A stretch of DNA of 6,789 nt from an uncultured Kineothrix sp. (GCA_910588855.1 CAJUSR010000046.1:1-6789); one strand, 5' to 3'; positions 1 to 5,461 are shown, counted from the first letter of the stretch. Notes: generated by a model from the sequence alone, not told the origin. Translations and numbers: made by a program.

Positions 1-80
1 GCATTTTTTACAACAGCGGTAACAGGTGTGAATTGTGAGTAAAGTGAAAAATGGGAAGAATAAGCAAAATGAAAAATCCG

Positions 81-109
81 TTGTATGTAGATAGCCCTCA
101 TAGCATAAA
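81..109 (+). promoter_or_regulatory. Possible weak promoter for the 122-aa gene
   Basis: TTGTAT (81-86) and CATAAA (104-109) are separated by 17 bp and lie about 40 bp upstream of the 147 start. Each hexamer matches the sigma-A consensus only partly. A second -10-like TAAAAT at 115-120 has no matching -35. This is a best guess rather than a clear promoter, and transcription could equally come from outside the window. Confidence 0.25.
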
Positions 110-146
110 AGTGATAAAATACTATTAAGAAACGAGGTAAAGCAAT

Positions 147-515
147 ATGGAAAAACAGGTTTATATTACACAGGAAGAACATGGGAGATGCCAAAAAGTG
201 GCTGGTGCGTTTGCGGAACTGTATGACATGGTAGATATTGTGGTGGTTGATGTTGGGAGATACGGTTTTGTGGAATTGAAATATTATATGCCGTCGCATG
301 GCTTTGAGGAAGATGTGACGTTTACGGACAGTATTTCATTATTTGAGGAATTATGGCAGGAATGGCTCAATATGACGCTGTATCTTATGGCAAAAGGTAC
401 TCCGTTATTGGGAAAGGGATACAAGAGTGTGTTTGAGAGTCTGCCGGAAGAAAAACAGTCGGAACTTATCGGGAGAAAAGCTGATTTTGCGAAAGCGGCG
501 GGGATATACCTGTAA
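147..515 (+). CDS. Unrecognised 122-aa cytoplasmic protein
   Basis: I do not recognise a family for this small acidic protein. It begins MEKQVYITQEEHGRCQKV, has a hydrophobic beta-strand-like stretch near residues 29-36 (VDIVVVDV), an aromatic segment around 38-48 (RYGFVELKYYM), and an amphipathic helical second half rich in Glu, Leu and Trp (64-82). It ends in a Lys/Glu-rich helix (100-118). No signal peptide, membrane segment or HTH is visible. The start is supported by GAGGT at 134-138, eight bases before ATG. It stands alone and is closed by a terminator at 567-595. Small proteins of this sort are common as accessory genes of Clostridia integrative elements, but that is inference from context. 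I am confident it is a real gene and have no function to offer. Confidence 0.8.
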   Translation: MEKQVYITQEEHGRCQKVAGAFAELYDMVDIVVVDVGRYGFVELKYYMPSHGFEEDVTFTDSISLFEELWQEWLNMTLYLMAKGTPLLGKGYKSVFESLPEEKQSELIGRKADFAKAAGIYL

Positions 516-566
516 TAGTGCTCTTGTGGGGAAATTGAACGGTAATTGGCGGTGAATCAAAGGATA

Positions 567-595
567 GAAAGGCTCTGTGTAATGCAGGGCTTTTC
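567..595 (+). terminator. Rho-independent terminator after the 122-aa gene
   Basis: An 11-bp stem pairs 567-577 (GAAAGGCTCTG) with 585-595 (CAGGGCTTTTC) around a 7-nt loop. Nine pairs are Watson-Crick and two are G-U. The T-run is the 3' arm itself (TTTTC then TTG). It lies about 50 bp after the stop at 515 and is the natural end of that transcript. Confidence 0.7.
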
Positions 596-651
596 TTGAT
601 TGTGTTTTTAGATAAAAAGATAGAATGAAGGGGGATTCCGCAGGCGTAGCC

Positions 652-800
652 GCATCGTGGAAAAGTGTATAACTGGCTATCTTATGGAGTTGTGGGTAAC
701 CCTGTTTGCAGGACGTGGGAAAGTTGTACTTTGCTTTTCCATGTGCTGTGAACAGGGTTATCCACAGCGGAATAGCCAGTTATGCACTTTTCCATAATGC
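652..800 (+). ncRNA. Candidate structured RNA: 149-nt imperfect hairpin
   Basis: The outer stem pairs 652-680 with 772-800 and the inner stem pairs 691-724 with 733-766. An asymmetric internal loop (681-690 / 767-771) separates them, and the tip is an 8-nt loop (725-732). Of 63 aligned pairs I count 53 Watson-Crick and 8 G-U in the + sense (657, 668, 696, 707, 708, 715, 719 and 724 with their partners). There is one C-A (656/796) and one G-G (712/745) mismatch. In a neutrally decaying DNA palindrome, A-C mismatches should be as frequent as G-T, so the bias argues for selection on a + strand RNA. A weak promoter (TTGATT 596-601, TAGAAT 621-626, 19-bp spacer) precedes it. There is no T-run after the 3' arm, so it is not a simple terminator. 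It could also be a MITE-like inverted-repeat element. Confidence 0.5.
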
Positions 801-812
801 ATTCTCATGTGC

Positions 813-841
813 TTGTCATGGTTTAAATCCACACGTATAAT
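813..841 (+). promoter_or_regulatory. Near-consensus sigma-A promoter for the sigma/ABC operon
   Basis: TTGTCA (813-818) and a perfect TATAAT (836-841) are separated by exactly 17 bp, pointing toward the sigma-factor operon. Predicted transcription starts near 848, leaving about 210 nt of leader before the ATG at 1062. The match to the housekeeping consensus suggests basal transcription by the vegetative sigma factor. Any autoregulated ECF promoter would have to be separate and I could not identify one. Confidence 0.65.
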
Positions 842-850
842 TATAGTGTG
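830..850. promoter_or_regulatory. Palindromic operator-like site over the -10 box
   Basis: The 21-bp sequence has arms CACAC (830-834) and GTGTG (846-850) around the self-complementary TATAATTATA (836-845). It is broken only by one unpaired G at 835. The promoter -10 hexamer is inside it, which is the classic geometry for a repressor that blocks open-complex formation. The cognate regulator cannot be named. The two winged-helix proteins encoded at 5567 and 6018 are possible candidates by location only. Confidence 0.45.
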
Positions 851-1021
851 AATGTGTTTTCAGTATAAAATGTGCAATTTAATAAATATAGGAACATCAA
901 CCATAAACAGAATTTTGGTTGTAGATGATAATAAAAACTTTGCTCGTTAGCAAAACAGGGAGTTTTACAGAAAAATATTTTTTGCATTTAAATCCTTTTG
1001 GAGGGTTCAGTTGTATATAAA

Positions 1022-1039
1022 GTGTAAGACGTTTTACAC
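1022..1039. repeat. 18-bp palindrome in the sigma-operon leader
   Basis: GTGTAAGACGTTTTACAC matches its reverse complement at 16 of 18 positions. It lies 23 bp before the ATG at 1062, just upstream of the ribosome site (AAAGG 1050-1054). It could be a second operator, since its GTGTAA/TTACAC arms recall the GTGTG arms of the site at 830-850, or a leader hairpin. Nearby smaller symmetric elements are a 6-bp stem with loop CGTT (939-954) and an A/T palindrome at 971-982. Confidence 0.4.
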
Positions 1040-1061
1040 AGGAAGTAGGAAAGGCGGTGAT

Positions 1062-1615
1062 ATGACATCGAAGATTTTGCACTAATCAAAAAAATTCAAG
1101 CGGGTGACGCAGAAGCATTTGATGTATTAGTCCGTAAATATTATAGTGCTATTTATCAGTTTTGTTACCGTCGGTTGAATGGAGATGCAAACACAGCAGC
1201 AGATATTACGCAAGAAGTATTTTTGAAATTACTGGAAAATATTCAGGCAGTCCGGCTATTAGGGAAATTTCAAAACTACTTGCTTACGATTGCTGTAAAT
1301 ACTTGTAACAATTATTTCAAAAAAGCAAAACCTACATACACAGATTTAGAATCCCTTGAGATTACAGATGGTACAGATAGCTCATTTGAAAAAATGATAG
1401 AGGATGAAAATAAATTGGAGGTTCGTCGGGCAATAGATGCCTTGCCTGACTATCAAAAGGAGGTTATCATCCTGCGTTTCTATCATGAATTGAAAATAAG
1501 GGAAATTGCGAAAATTACACAGTCCAGTGTCCCCACTGTAAAGTCTCGGCTTCAACAAGGACTAAAAAAACTTCAACGCTATTTAAATGATTTTAAAGGA
1601 GGCGAAAGCATATGA
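1062..1615 (+). CDS. ECF-type sigma-70 factor with N-terminal frameshift
   Basis: This encodes a sigma factor of about 185 aa that would direct RNA polymerase to alternative promoters. Region 2 is encoded by codons from about 1100 to 1320, with the typical string RKYYSAIYQFCYRRLNGD followed by ADITQEVFLKLL and the -10-recognition part QNYLLTIAVNTCNNYFKK. Region 4 lies at 1436-1585, with ALPDYQKEVIILRFYHELK and the HTH EIAKITQSSVPTVKSRLQQG. The coding frame is open from 1061 (stop at 1058-1060) but has no ATG, GTG or TTG before the TTG at 1175, which would delete half of region 2. A well-placed ATG at 1062 (AAAGG 1050-1054, 7-bp spacer) is out of frame by one base and stops at 1083-1085. Restoring one base near 1065-1070 would give M-T-S-E-D-F-A-L-I-K-K or M-D-I-E-D-F-A-L. 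So this is either a one-base deletion, a sequencing error, or an unusual start. It is the first gene of the operon and overlaps the next by ATGA. Confidence 0.8.
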
Positions 1616-2385
1616 ATGAAGAGCGAAACAATATGGAGGAATGGCTGCAAATTTACAGTGTTCCCCCTGTATCCGAAAAAAGAATAGAAAACCTGATTTT
1701 TATTGGAAAAGACTACATAAATAGTTCGGACTTCAATAAAAATTCTTTGTGGAATATGTTGTTGAATCAGTTGCAGTATCTTCCGCTTTCGTTTTGGGTG
1801 GTTCAAACGACATTGGTGGCAATGACGATAATGCTGGTCTGCCTGTTAGGCTATTGGCAGGTTCCGTTCTATTATCCCTTAACTATACTTTCGATTACAA
1901 TTCCTCTGCTTGTACTATTGGGGGTAAGAGAGATTTCAAAAAGCAATATCTATGATATGTGGGAAATTGAGCAATCCAGCAGAAGTCAATTGGTGAAAAT
2001 TATTGCCTGCCGTATGCTGATTATTGGCTTGCTTGACATGTTTATTGTAACTGTAATTTTAATTGGAATGAGTTGTTACTACCAGCAATCCATAATTGGA
2101 ATGATTTTATATGGGATGGTTCCCTTTAACATCTCTTGTATCAGTTATCTATTTACAATTATAAAAAACGAAAAAGGGCAAATTTCATATCATTTGATTG
2201 CCTGTATGATTTGTCTGATGGTTGCATTTTCATTTGTGTTGAAACAGAAGTTTTTATTTGAAGCTTCTATGCTTTGGGGTTGGGGTACTTTTTATTTACT
2301 ATCCGTTATTTTATTAGGAAAGGCTGTCCAGAAGTATTTGAAGCATGAAAAGATGATTGGAGAATTGGAATGGAACTTACAATAA
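1612..2385 (+). CDS. Six-helix membrane protein, possible anti-sigma factor
   Basis: A 257-aa integral membrane protein. About 59 hydrophilic N-terminal residues (MNEERNNMEEWLQIYSVPPV onward) precede six predicted helices near residues 60-81, 86-104, 132-153, 160-184, 193-210 and 219-236. Between helices 2 and 3 is a cytoplasmic-type loop rich in charged and polar residues (107-131). It starts at 1612 in an ATGA overlap with the sigma stop and has an excellent AAAGGAGG at 1595-1602. The position right after an ECF sigma gene and the soluble N-terminus fit an anti-sigma factor that holds the sigma at the membrane. However, the HxxxCxxC zinc motif of classic ZAS anti-sigma domains is absent, so this role is inference. 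Alternatively it is a non-catalytic subunit of the ABC transporter encoded by the next two genes. The last 16 bases overlap the ATPase gene. Confidence 0.8.
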   Translation: MNEERNNMEEWLQIYSVPPVSEKRIENLIFIGKDYINSSDFNKNSLWNMLLNQLQYLPLSFWVVQTTLVAMTIMLVCLLGYWQVPFYYPLTILSITIPLLVLLGVREISKSNIYDMWEIEQSSRSQLVKIIACRMLIIGLLDMFIVTVILIGMSCYYQQSIIGMILYGMVPFNISCISYLFTIIKNEKGQISYHLIACMICLMVAFSFVLKQKFLFEASMLWGWGTFYLLSVILLGKAVQKYLKHEKMIGELEWNLQ

Positions 2386-3245
2386 ATGAACTTTCAAAAG
2401 AATATGGAAGCAAGAAAGCTGTTCGTCATTTTAGTGCGAAATTGACGAATGGAGTTTATGGATTATTGGGTGCGAACGGTGCAGGTAAGACTACTTTGAT
2501 GCGTATGATTTGTGACGTTCAAACAGAGACAAAAGGAGCTATCATGTTAAATGGGAAAAACATCCATGATTTGGGTGAGCAGTACCGTAACGTTTTAGGA
2601 TACCTGCCACAACAGTTTGGATATTATCCGAATTTTACAGCTTATAAGTTTCTTATGTATATTGCTGCAATTAAAGGGTTGCCCCATATAAAGGCACACA
2701 AACGGTCTTTGGAATTATTGGAAAAGGTAGCCCTGATTGAACAGAAAAACGAAAAAATCAAAAACTTTTCCGGCGGTATGAAGCAGCGTTTGGGCATTGC
2801 ACAGGCACTTTTGAATGATCCTAAAATTTTGATATTGGATGAACCCACAGCAGGGCTTGACCCTAAAGAACGTGTACGGTTTAGGAATTTGATTAGTGCT
2901 CTGGCGGAAAATCGAATTGTTATTCTGTCTACTCATATTGTATCTGATGTTGAGTATATTGCAAAAGAAATTTTGATTATGAAAAAAGGCGAGTTAGTTC
3001 ATCAGGGTTCACCGGAAGCAATTTTAAAACCGATAGAAAACTATGTATGGGAATGCGAAGTATCTAGGAAAGAAGCCGAAATGCTGGAAGCAAATTTTAT
3101 TACAGCTAATCTTAAACATAGTAATGGTGCGGAACGCTTGCGGATTATATCGGAAGATTGTCCTTGTGAGAATGCATGGAATGTGGAACCAACATTAGAA
3201 GATTTGTATTTATATTACTTTGCGGAGGTATCTGAACATGAATGA
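2370..3245 (+). CDS. ABC transporter ATP-binding protein
   Basis: A 291-aa cytoplasmic ATPase that powers the permease encoded immediately downstream. All core motifs are intact: Walker A GANGAGKTT (34-42), Q-loop glutamine at 81-82 (YLPQQFGYYP), signature FSGGMKQR (133-140), Walker B ILILDEP (153-159), D-loop GLD (162-164) and switch histidine in STH (187-189). The FSGGM signature, the PQQFG Q-loop and the roughly 80-residue C-terminal extension (from about 210) are typical of the ABC-2 exporter class of drug, bacteriocin and antimicrobial-peptide transporters (CcmA/BcrA-like). The substrate cannot be read from sequence. The start at 2370 has GGAG at 2359-2362 with a 7-bp spacer and lies inside the previous gene, so translation is coupled. 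The C-terminus contains CPC (264-266), an unusual closely spaced cysteine pair. Confidence 0.93.
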   Translation: MELTINELSKEYGSKKAVRHFSAKLTNGVYGLLGANGAGKTTLMRMICDVQTETKGAIMLNGKNIHDLGEQYRNVLGYLPQQFGYYPNFTAYKFLMYIAAIKGLPHIKAHKRSLELLEKVALIEQKNEKIKNFSGGMKQRLGIAQALLNDPKILILDEPTAGLDPKERVRFRNLISALAENRIVILSTHIVSDVEYIAKEILIMKKGELVHQGSPEAILKPIENYVWECEVSRKEAEMLEANFITANLKHSNGAERLRIISEDCPCENAWNVEPTLEDLYLYYFAEVSEHE

Positions 3246-4344
3246 TATGATTAAAGTGGAAAGAGAAAAAATCCTTTCAAGAAAGCCGACAAGATTCCTT
3301 TTTATTATGGGGATTGTCCTTATTGTTGCCAATTTTTTCTTCTTTCAGTTCAACTATAATTCTGCGTTTTACAATTATGATAGTGGAGAAATGGATTTAG
3401 TGAGTGGATTTGATGCGATTAAACAAAGAAAAGAAACAGCAGCACTTTTTGAGGGGGAATTGTCCGAAAGTACTTTATCTATGATAAAGCAAAAAATAGC
3501 TGATGTAAAAACTATAACAGCCGGACAGGATGAAAATGCAGTCTTTTCTGCGACTCATGTTTATCGGGATCAGGCTGCAATCCTAGAGTATATGACAAAT
3601 CCAGATGGAAGCTTAAAATCATTTGATGAAGCATATCCCAATAGTCATTCTATTATTTTGGGATATTGTGACGGATGGGATAAATTATTATCCGGAATGG
3701 GTAGCGTTATATCCTTACTAATATGTGTATTCGTTGTAATTACGCTATCACCTGTCTTTGCCGAAGAATATTCGCATCATACAGATAGTGTAATTTATTC
3801 TGCCCGTTATGGAAGAACTAAGTTAGTGACCGCAAAAGTGATTGCTTCTCTGGAGGCAGTGATAGGGATGTATGTCATCTTTTTAATATTTAATTTTGTT
3901 CTATATGGGGGTACTTATGGATTACAGGGATGGAACGTAAATATTCAATCTTCTTTGCACTACGCTTCATCAACATATAATCTGACTTTTTTACAAATGT
4001 TTTTGTGCTCAGTTGTATTAAATATTTTGGGAATAGCAGCATTGACTATTATTACACTGTTCCTTAGCGCAAAAATGAATACTCCTGTTTCAGCACTCAT
4101 TACTTCATGCGGTGTATGCTTTTTGCCTGTTTTGTTTGATTTTTCGGATAGCGTGCCGCTACTGCAAAAAGTACAAGAGATTTGTCCAATCTTTATGCTT
4201 CATATTAATGGTGTATTTGCTGCTATGAAAACATACATGGGTGTTGCACAGCCAATTGTTATGGTTATCTTTAACGTAGGTGTAGTCCTGATGTTCTATA
4301 TGTTGACAAAGAGTACATCAAAAAGACATCAGGTTACGGGATAA
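3238..4344 (+). CDS. ABC-2 type transporter permease
   Basis: A 368-aa membrane protein, the transmembrane partner of the ATPase. One N-terminal helix (about 19-39) is followed by a large extracytoplasmic domain of about 110 residues. Further helices lie near 152-172, 203-224, 253-277, 284-302 and 337-357. Between helices 2 and 3 lies the cytoplasmic motif PVFAEEYSHHTDSVIYSARYGRTKLVTAKV (172-201), which resembles the conserved coupling segment of ABC-2 permeases. I chose ATG 3238 because GGAGG (3224-3228) sits nine bases upstream. An in-frame TTG at 3220 would include that ribosome site in the coding region and has none of its own. The start overlaps the ATPase stop by 8 bases (ATGAATGA). The big external loop could serve ligand sensing or binding, as in peptide-antibiotic exporters, but that is inference. 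Confidence 0.88.
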   Translation: MNDMIKVEREKILSRKPTRFLFIMGIVLIVANFFFFQFNYNSAFYNYDSGEMDLVSGFDAIKQRKETAALFEGELSESTLSMIKQKIADVKTITAGQDENAVFSATHVYRDQAAILEYMTNPDGSLKSFDEAYPNSHSIILGYCDGWDKLLSGMGSVISLLICVFVVITLSPVFAEEYSHHTDSVIYSARYGRTKLVTAKVIASLEAVIGMYVIFLIFNFVLYGGTYGLQGWNVNIQSSLHYASSTYNLTFLQMFLCSVVLNILGIAALTIITLFLSAKMNTPVSALITSCGVCFLPVLFDFSDSVPLLQKVQEICPIFMLHINGVFAAMKTYMGVAQPIVMVIFNVGVVLMFYMLTKSTSKRHQVTG

Positions 4345-4380
4345 TTTTAGCAAGGATGATTCGGTAATTTTGCTTAAACA

Positions 4381-4393
4381 AATAACAGTTATT
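4381..4393. repeat. Short perfect palindrome after the permease gene
   Basis: AATAACAGTTATT is a perfect 6-bp inverted repeat around a single A, 37 bp after the permease stop. A partial copy (AATAACATTA) follows at about 4401. It may be a protein-binding site or chance in AT-rich DNA. The rest of 4345-4487 shows no coding frame or convincing signal. Confidence 0.25.
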
Positions 4394-4487
4394 CAGAAAC
4401 AATAACATTACCAGAAAGCATAAATTTTATTGGTATCGCTGGAAATAGTTTTATAGGGAATTGAGGAAATAGATATAGAATAATAAT

Positions 4488-4529
4488 CTGCCGAACGATG
4501 GCAAAAGAAAAAAAGCCGTCGTTCAGCAG
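4488..4529 (+). terminator. Stem-loop after the sigma/ABC operon
   Basis: A 15-position stem pairs 4488-4502 with 4515-4529 around an A-rich 12-nt loop. Thirteen pairs are Watson-Crick, one is T-G and one is C-A. No clean T-run follows (TCATATTTTAG), so it is more likely a transcript-end stabiliser or the first half of a double terminator with the next hairpin than a terminator by itself. Confidence 0.4.
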
Positions 4530-4552
4530 TCATATTTTAGTACATTTATATT

Positions 4553-4588
4553 ATGGTGGCTTTGAGAAAACCAAAGCTGCTGTTTTTT
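4553..4588 (+). terminator. Rho-independent terminator of the sigma/ABC operon
   Basis: The stem 4553-4564 pairs with 4572-4583 (core GTGGCTTTG / CAAAGCTGC, several G-U pairs) around a 7-nt loop and runs straight into TTTTTT (4583-4588). It lies about 210 bp beyond the permease stop and is the best end point for the + strand operon. Confidence 0.65.
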
Positions 4589-4633
4589 ATTGAAATAAAT
4601 TGAAGGTAAATGAGCTGGAGCAGGAGATAAATC

Positions 4634-4723
4634 ATGCGTAAAAGAGAATTGGATATATGGAATACTCTCAAAAGGAAAAAAAGAATTACAGACGATTTTA
4701 CACATCAAGGTGTATCGCAATGA
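4634..4723 (+). CDS. Possible 29-aa basic small ORF
   Basis: ATG at 4634 has AGGAG at 4622-4626 with a 7-bp spacer and encodes MRKRELDIWNTLKRKKRITD followed by nine more residues. The peptide is strongly basic with a KRKKR cluster. Its last codons and the TGA (4721-4723) form the 5' arm and loop edge of the terminator hairpin at 4707-4755. That is unusual and could mean terminator and gene end simply coincide. I do not recognise it. An overlapping frame (4614-4725) also reads protein-like but lacks a start, so the stretch could instead be the eroded remnant of a longer gene. Confidence 0.25.
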   Translation: MRKRELDIWNTLKRKKRITDDFTHQGVSQ

Positions 4724-4755
4724 AGAATGAAACTTACTTGCGATACACCTTTTTT
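4707..4755 (+). terminator. Strong terminator with perfect 14-bp stem
   Basis: AAGGTGTATCGCAA (4707-4720) pairs perfectly with TTGCGATACACCTT (4738-4751) around a 17-nt loop, followed by more T (six T in all, 4750-4755). A flanking CATCAA/TTGATG pair (4703-4708 and 4754-4759) could extend it. The T-run is on the + strand, so it stops transcription running from the operon or from the small ORF toward the convergent mobC. Confidence 0.7.
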
Positions 4756-4844
4756 GATGGTGCGAAATTTGTCTGATTATAGATTTTGTTGCAGTTTTGC
4801 TTTTGGAAATTTGCGAAGATTTGGCTGATACTGTCTTGATTAAT

Positions 4845-5186
4845 TTAGTGCTTCAAGTATGGCTGTTTTGAGAGCATGGCTTTTTGAGTATCCCATACTT
4901 GTTTCATCAGCTCTTTTACTTCTTTTACATCGGCTGCATAGACGTTTCCTGTGGCGTTCATGCGTTTTGCTATCTGGTTCAGATTGTTCCCGATTCTTCC
5001 GAGTGCAGCGTTGTATTCCCGAAGCTCTGAATAGTCAATGTCATAGACATAGCCATACAAAATCTGATGCCGCAGGAAAGATGATTTATCCCTCATGCCG
5101 GAGGCTTTGACTTTCTGCTCTAGTATGTATTGTTCATCATCACTTAGATATATTTTCAACTCGTTTTTGCGTTCTCTGTTTGCCAT
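4845..5186 (-). CDS. mobC: MobC-family plasmid mobilization relaxosome protein
   Basis: A 113-aa DNA-binding accessory protein that helps a relaxase recognise and open oriT. The N-terminal 45 residues look like a ribbon-helix-helix (KNELKIYLSDDEQYILEQKV, then SSFLRHQIL). The family hallmark LGRIGNNLNQIAKRMNATG is at 62-80, followed by a C-terminal helix (85-105). Length and motif order are normal for MobC. The start is supported by AAAGGA at 5195-5200 (reverse strand) with an 8-bp spacer. In related elements a relaxase gene usually follows directly. Here the downstream DNA (below 4845) shows no relaxase start, only hairpins and the convergent operon. The gene may therefore be separated from its partner or act with a relaxase elsewhere. 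The upstream side carries the oriT candidate. Confidence 0.9.
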   Translation of the reverse strand: MANRERKNELKIYLSDDEQYILEQKVKASGMRDKSSFLRHQILYGYVYDIDYSELREYNAALGRIGNNLNQIAKRMNATGNVYAADVKEVKELMKQVWDTQKAMLSKQPYLKH

Positions 5187-5213
5187 TTTTGACGTCCTTT
5201 CTGTAATGGGTTG

Positions 5214-5265
5214 TTGAACGAATTTTACACAATCTTCTATCCCGTTATGGGGGATGTTCGTGCAA
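5214..5265. repeat. Nested inverted repeats upstream of mobC
   Basis: Outer arms TTGAACGAA (5214-5222) and TTCGTGCAA (5257-5265) match at 8 of 9 positions. They enclose a second pair, ATCCC (5239-5243) and GGGAT (5251-5255). The structure starts 28 bp upstream of the mobC start codon and may be an autoregulatory or relaxosome binding site. I cannot assign it more closely. Confidence 0.35.
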
Positions 5266-5320
5266 AAAATAAGTGAAAAAAATCAAAAATTCCGGCAGGA
5301 CATTTTGTGATTTTTTGAAC

Positions 5321-5356
5321 GCAAAGGGGGCTAGGGGGAAACTTCCCCCTACAAGC
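5321..5356. other. Candidate oriT core with G-rich hairpin
   Basis: TAGGGGGAA (5332-5340) and TTCCCCCTA (5343-5351) form a perfect 9-bp inverted repeat with a 2-nt centre. It is flanked by GCAAAG (5321-5326) and CAAGC (5352-5356). It lies about 145 bp upstream of the divergent-facing mobC, where oriT is usually found in MobC-type mobilization regions. The perfect DNA symmetry and location are visible. The nic site cannot be identified by eye and the assignment is inference. Confidence 0.45.
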
Positions 5357-5365
5357 AATTTTTTT

Positions 5366-5388
5366 AAGTTTCCGCTTTGGGGAAATTT
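5366..5388. repeat. Short stem-loop beside the oriT candidate
   Basis: AAGTTTCC (5366-5373) pairs with GGAAATTT (5381-5388), seven Watson-Crick pairs and one G-U, around a 7-nt loop (GCTTTGG). It continues the run of hairpins between mobC and the first regulator gene. Confidence 0.35.
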
Positions 5389-5399
5389 GAAAAAATGGA

Positions 5400-5419
5400 G
5401 CCTGTGAGGGAACACAGGC
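5400..5419. repeat. 7-bp perfect stem-loop
   Basis: GCCTGTG (5400-5406) and CACAGGC (5413-5419) are perfectly complementary around AGGGAA. It is part of the hairpin cluster in the divergent region. It has no T-run on either side. Confidence 0.4.
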
Positions 5420-5437
5420 AGTGCTTGCTATTCTTCA

Positions 5438-5461
5438 CGGAAAAGGTTCCAACCTTTTCCG
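5438..5461. repeat. Perfect 11-bp inverted repeat with 2-nt centre
   Basis: CGGAAAAGGTT (5438-5448) and AACCTTTTCCG (5451-5461) are exact complements around CC. The lack of any G-U pair and the tight centre favour a protein-binding DNA site or relaxosome element over an RNA terminator. It touches the next hairpin at 5461. Confidence 0.5.

Noticed and set aside
1..42. Open frame at the left edge reading AFFTTAVTGVNCE then a stop
   Set aside because: It could be the C-terminus of an upstream gene, but 13 residues cut by the window edge cannot be told from chance.
35..94. 19-codon frame from GTG 35
   Set aside because: The peptide is Lys/Asn-rich and low in complexity, and there is no ribosome site before it.
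897..1082. Reverse-strand 61-aa frame over the sigma leader
   Set aside because: It lies opposite the promoter leader and the ribosome site of the sigma gene, with random-looking composition. It is likely chance.
3220..3237. TTG at 3220 as permease start
   Set aside because: It would make the GGAGG ribosome site part of the coding region. ATG 3238 is properly spaced from it.
4523..4720. Reverse-strand 65-aa frame
   Set aside because: It runs through two terminator hairpins in antisense, resembles no relaxase start, and has random-type composition.
4859..5110. Forward 83-aa frame opposite mobC
   Set aside because: It is an antisense shadow of the MobC coding sequence. The Arg/Leu/Ser-rich composition is typical of that.
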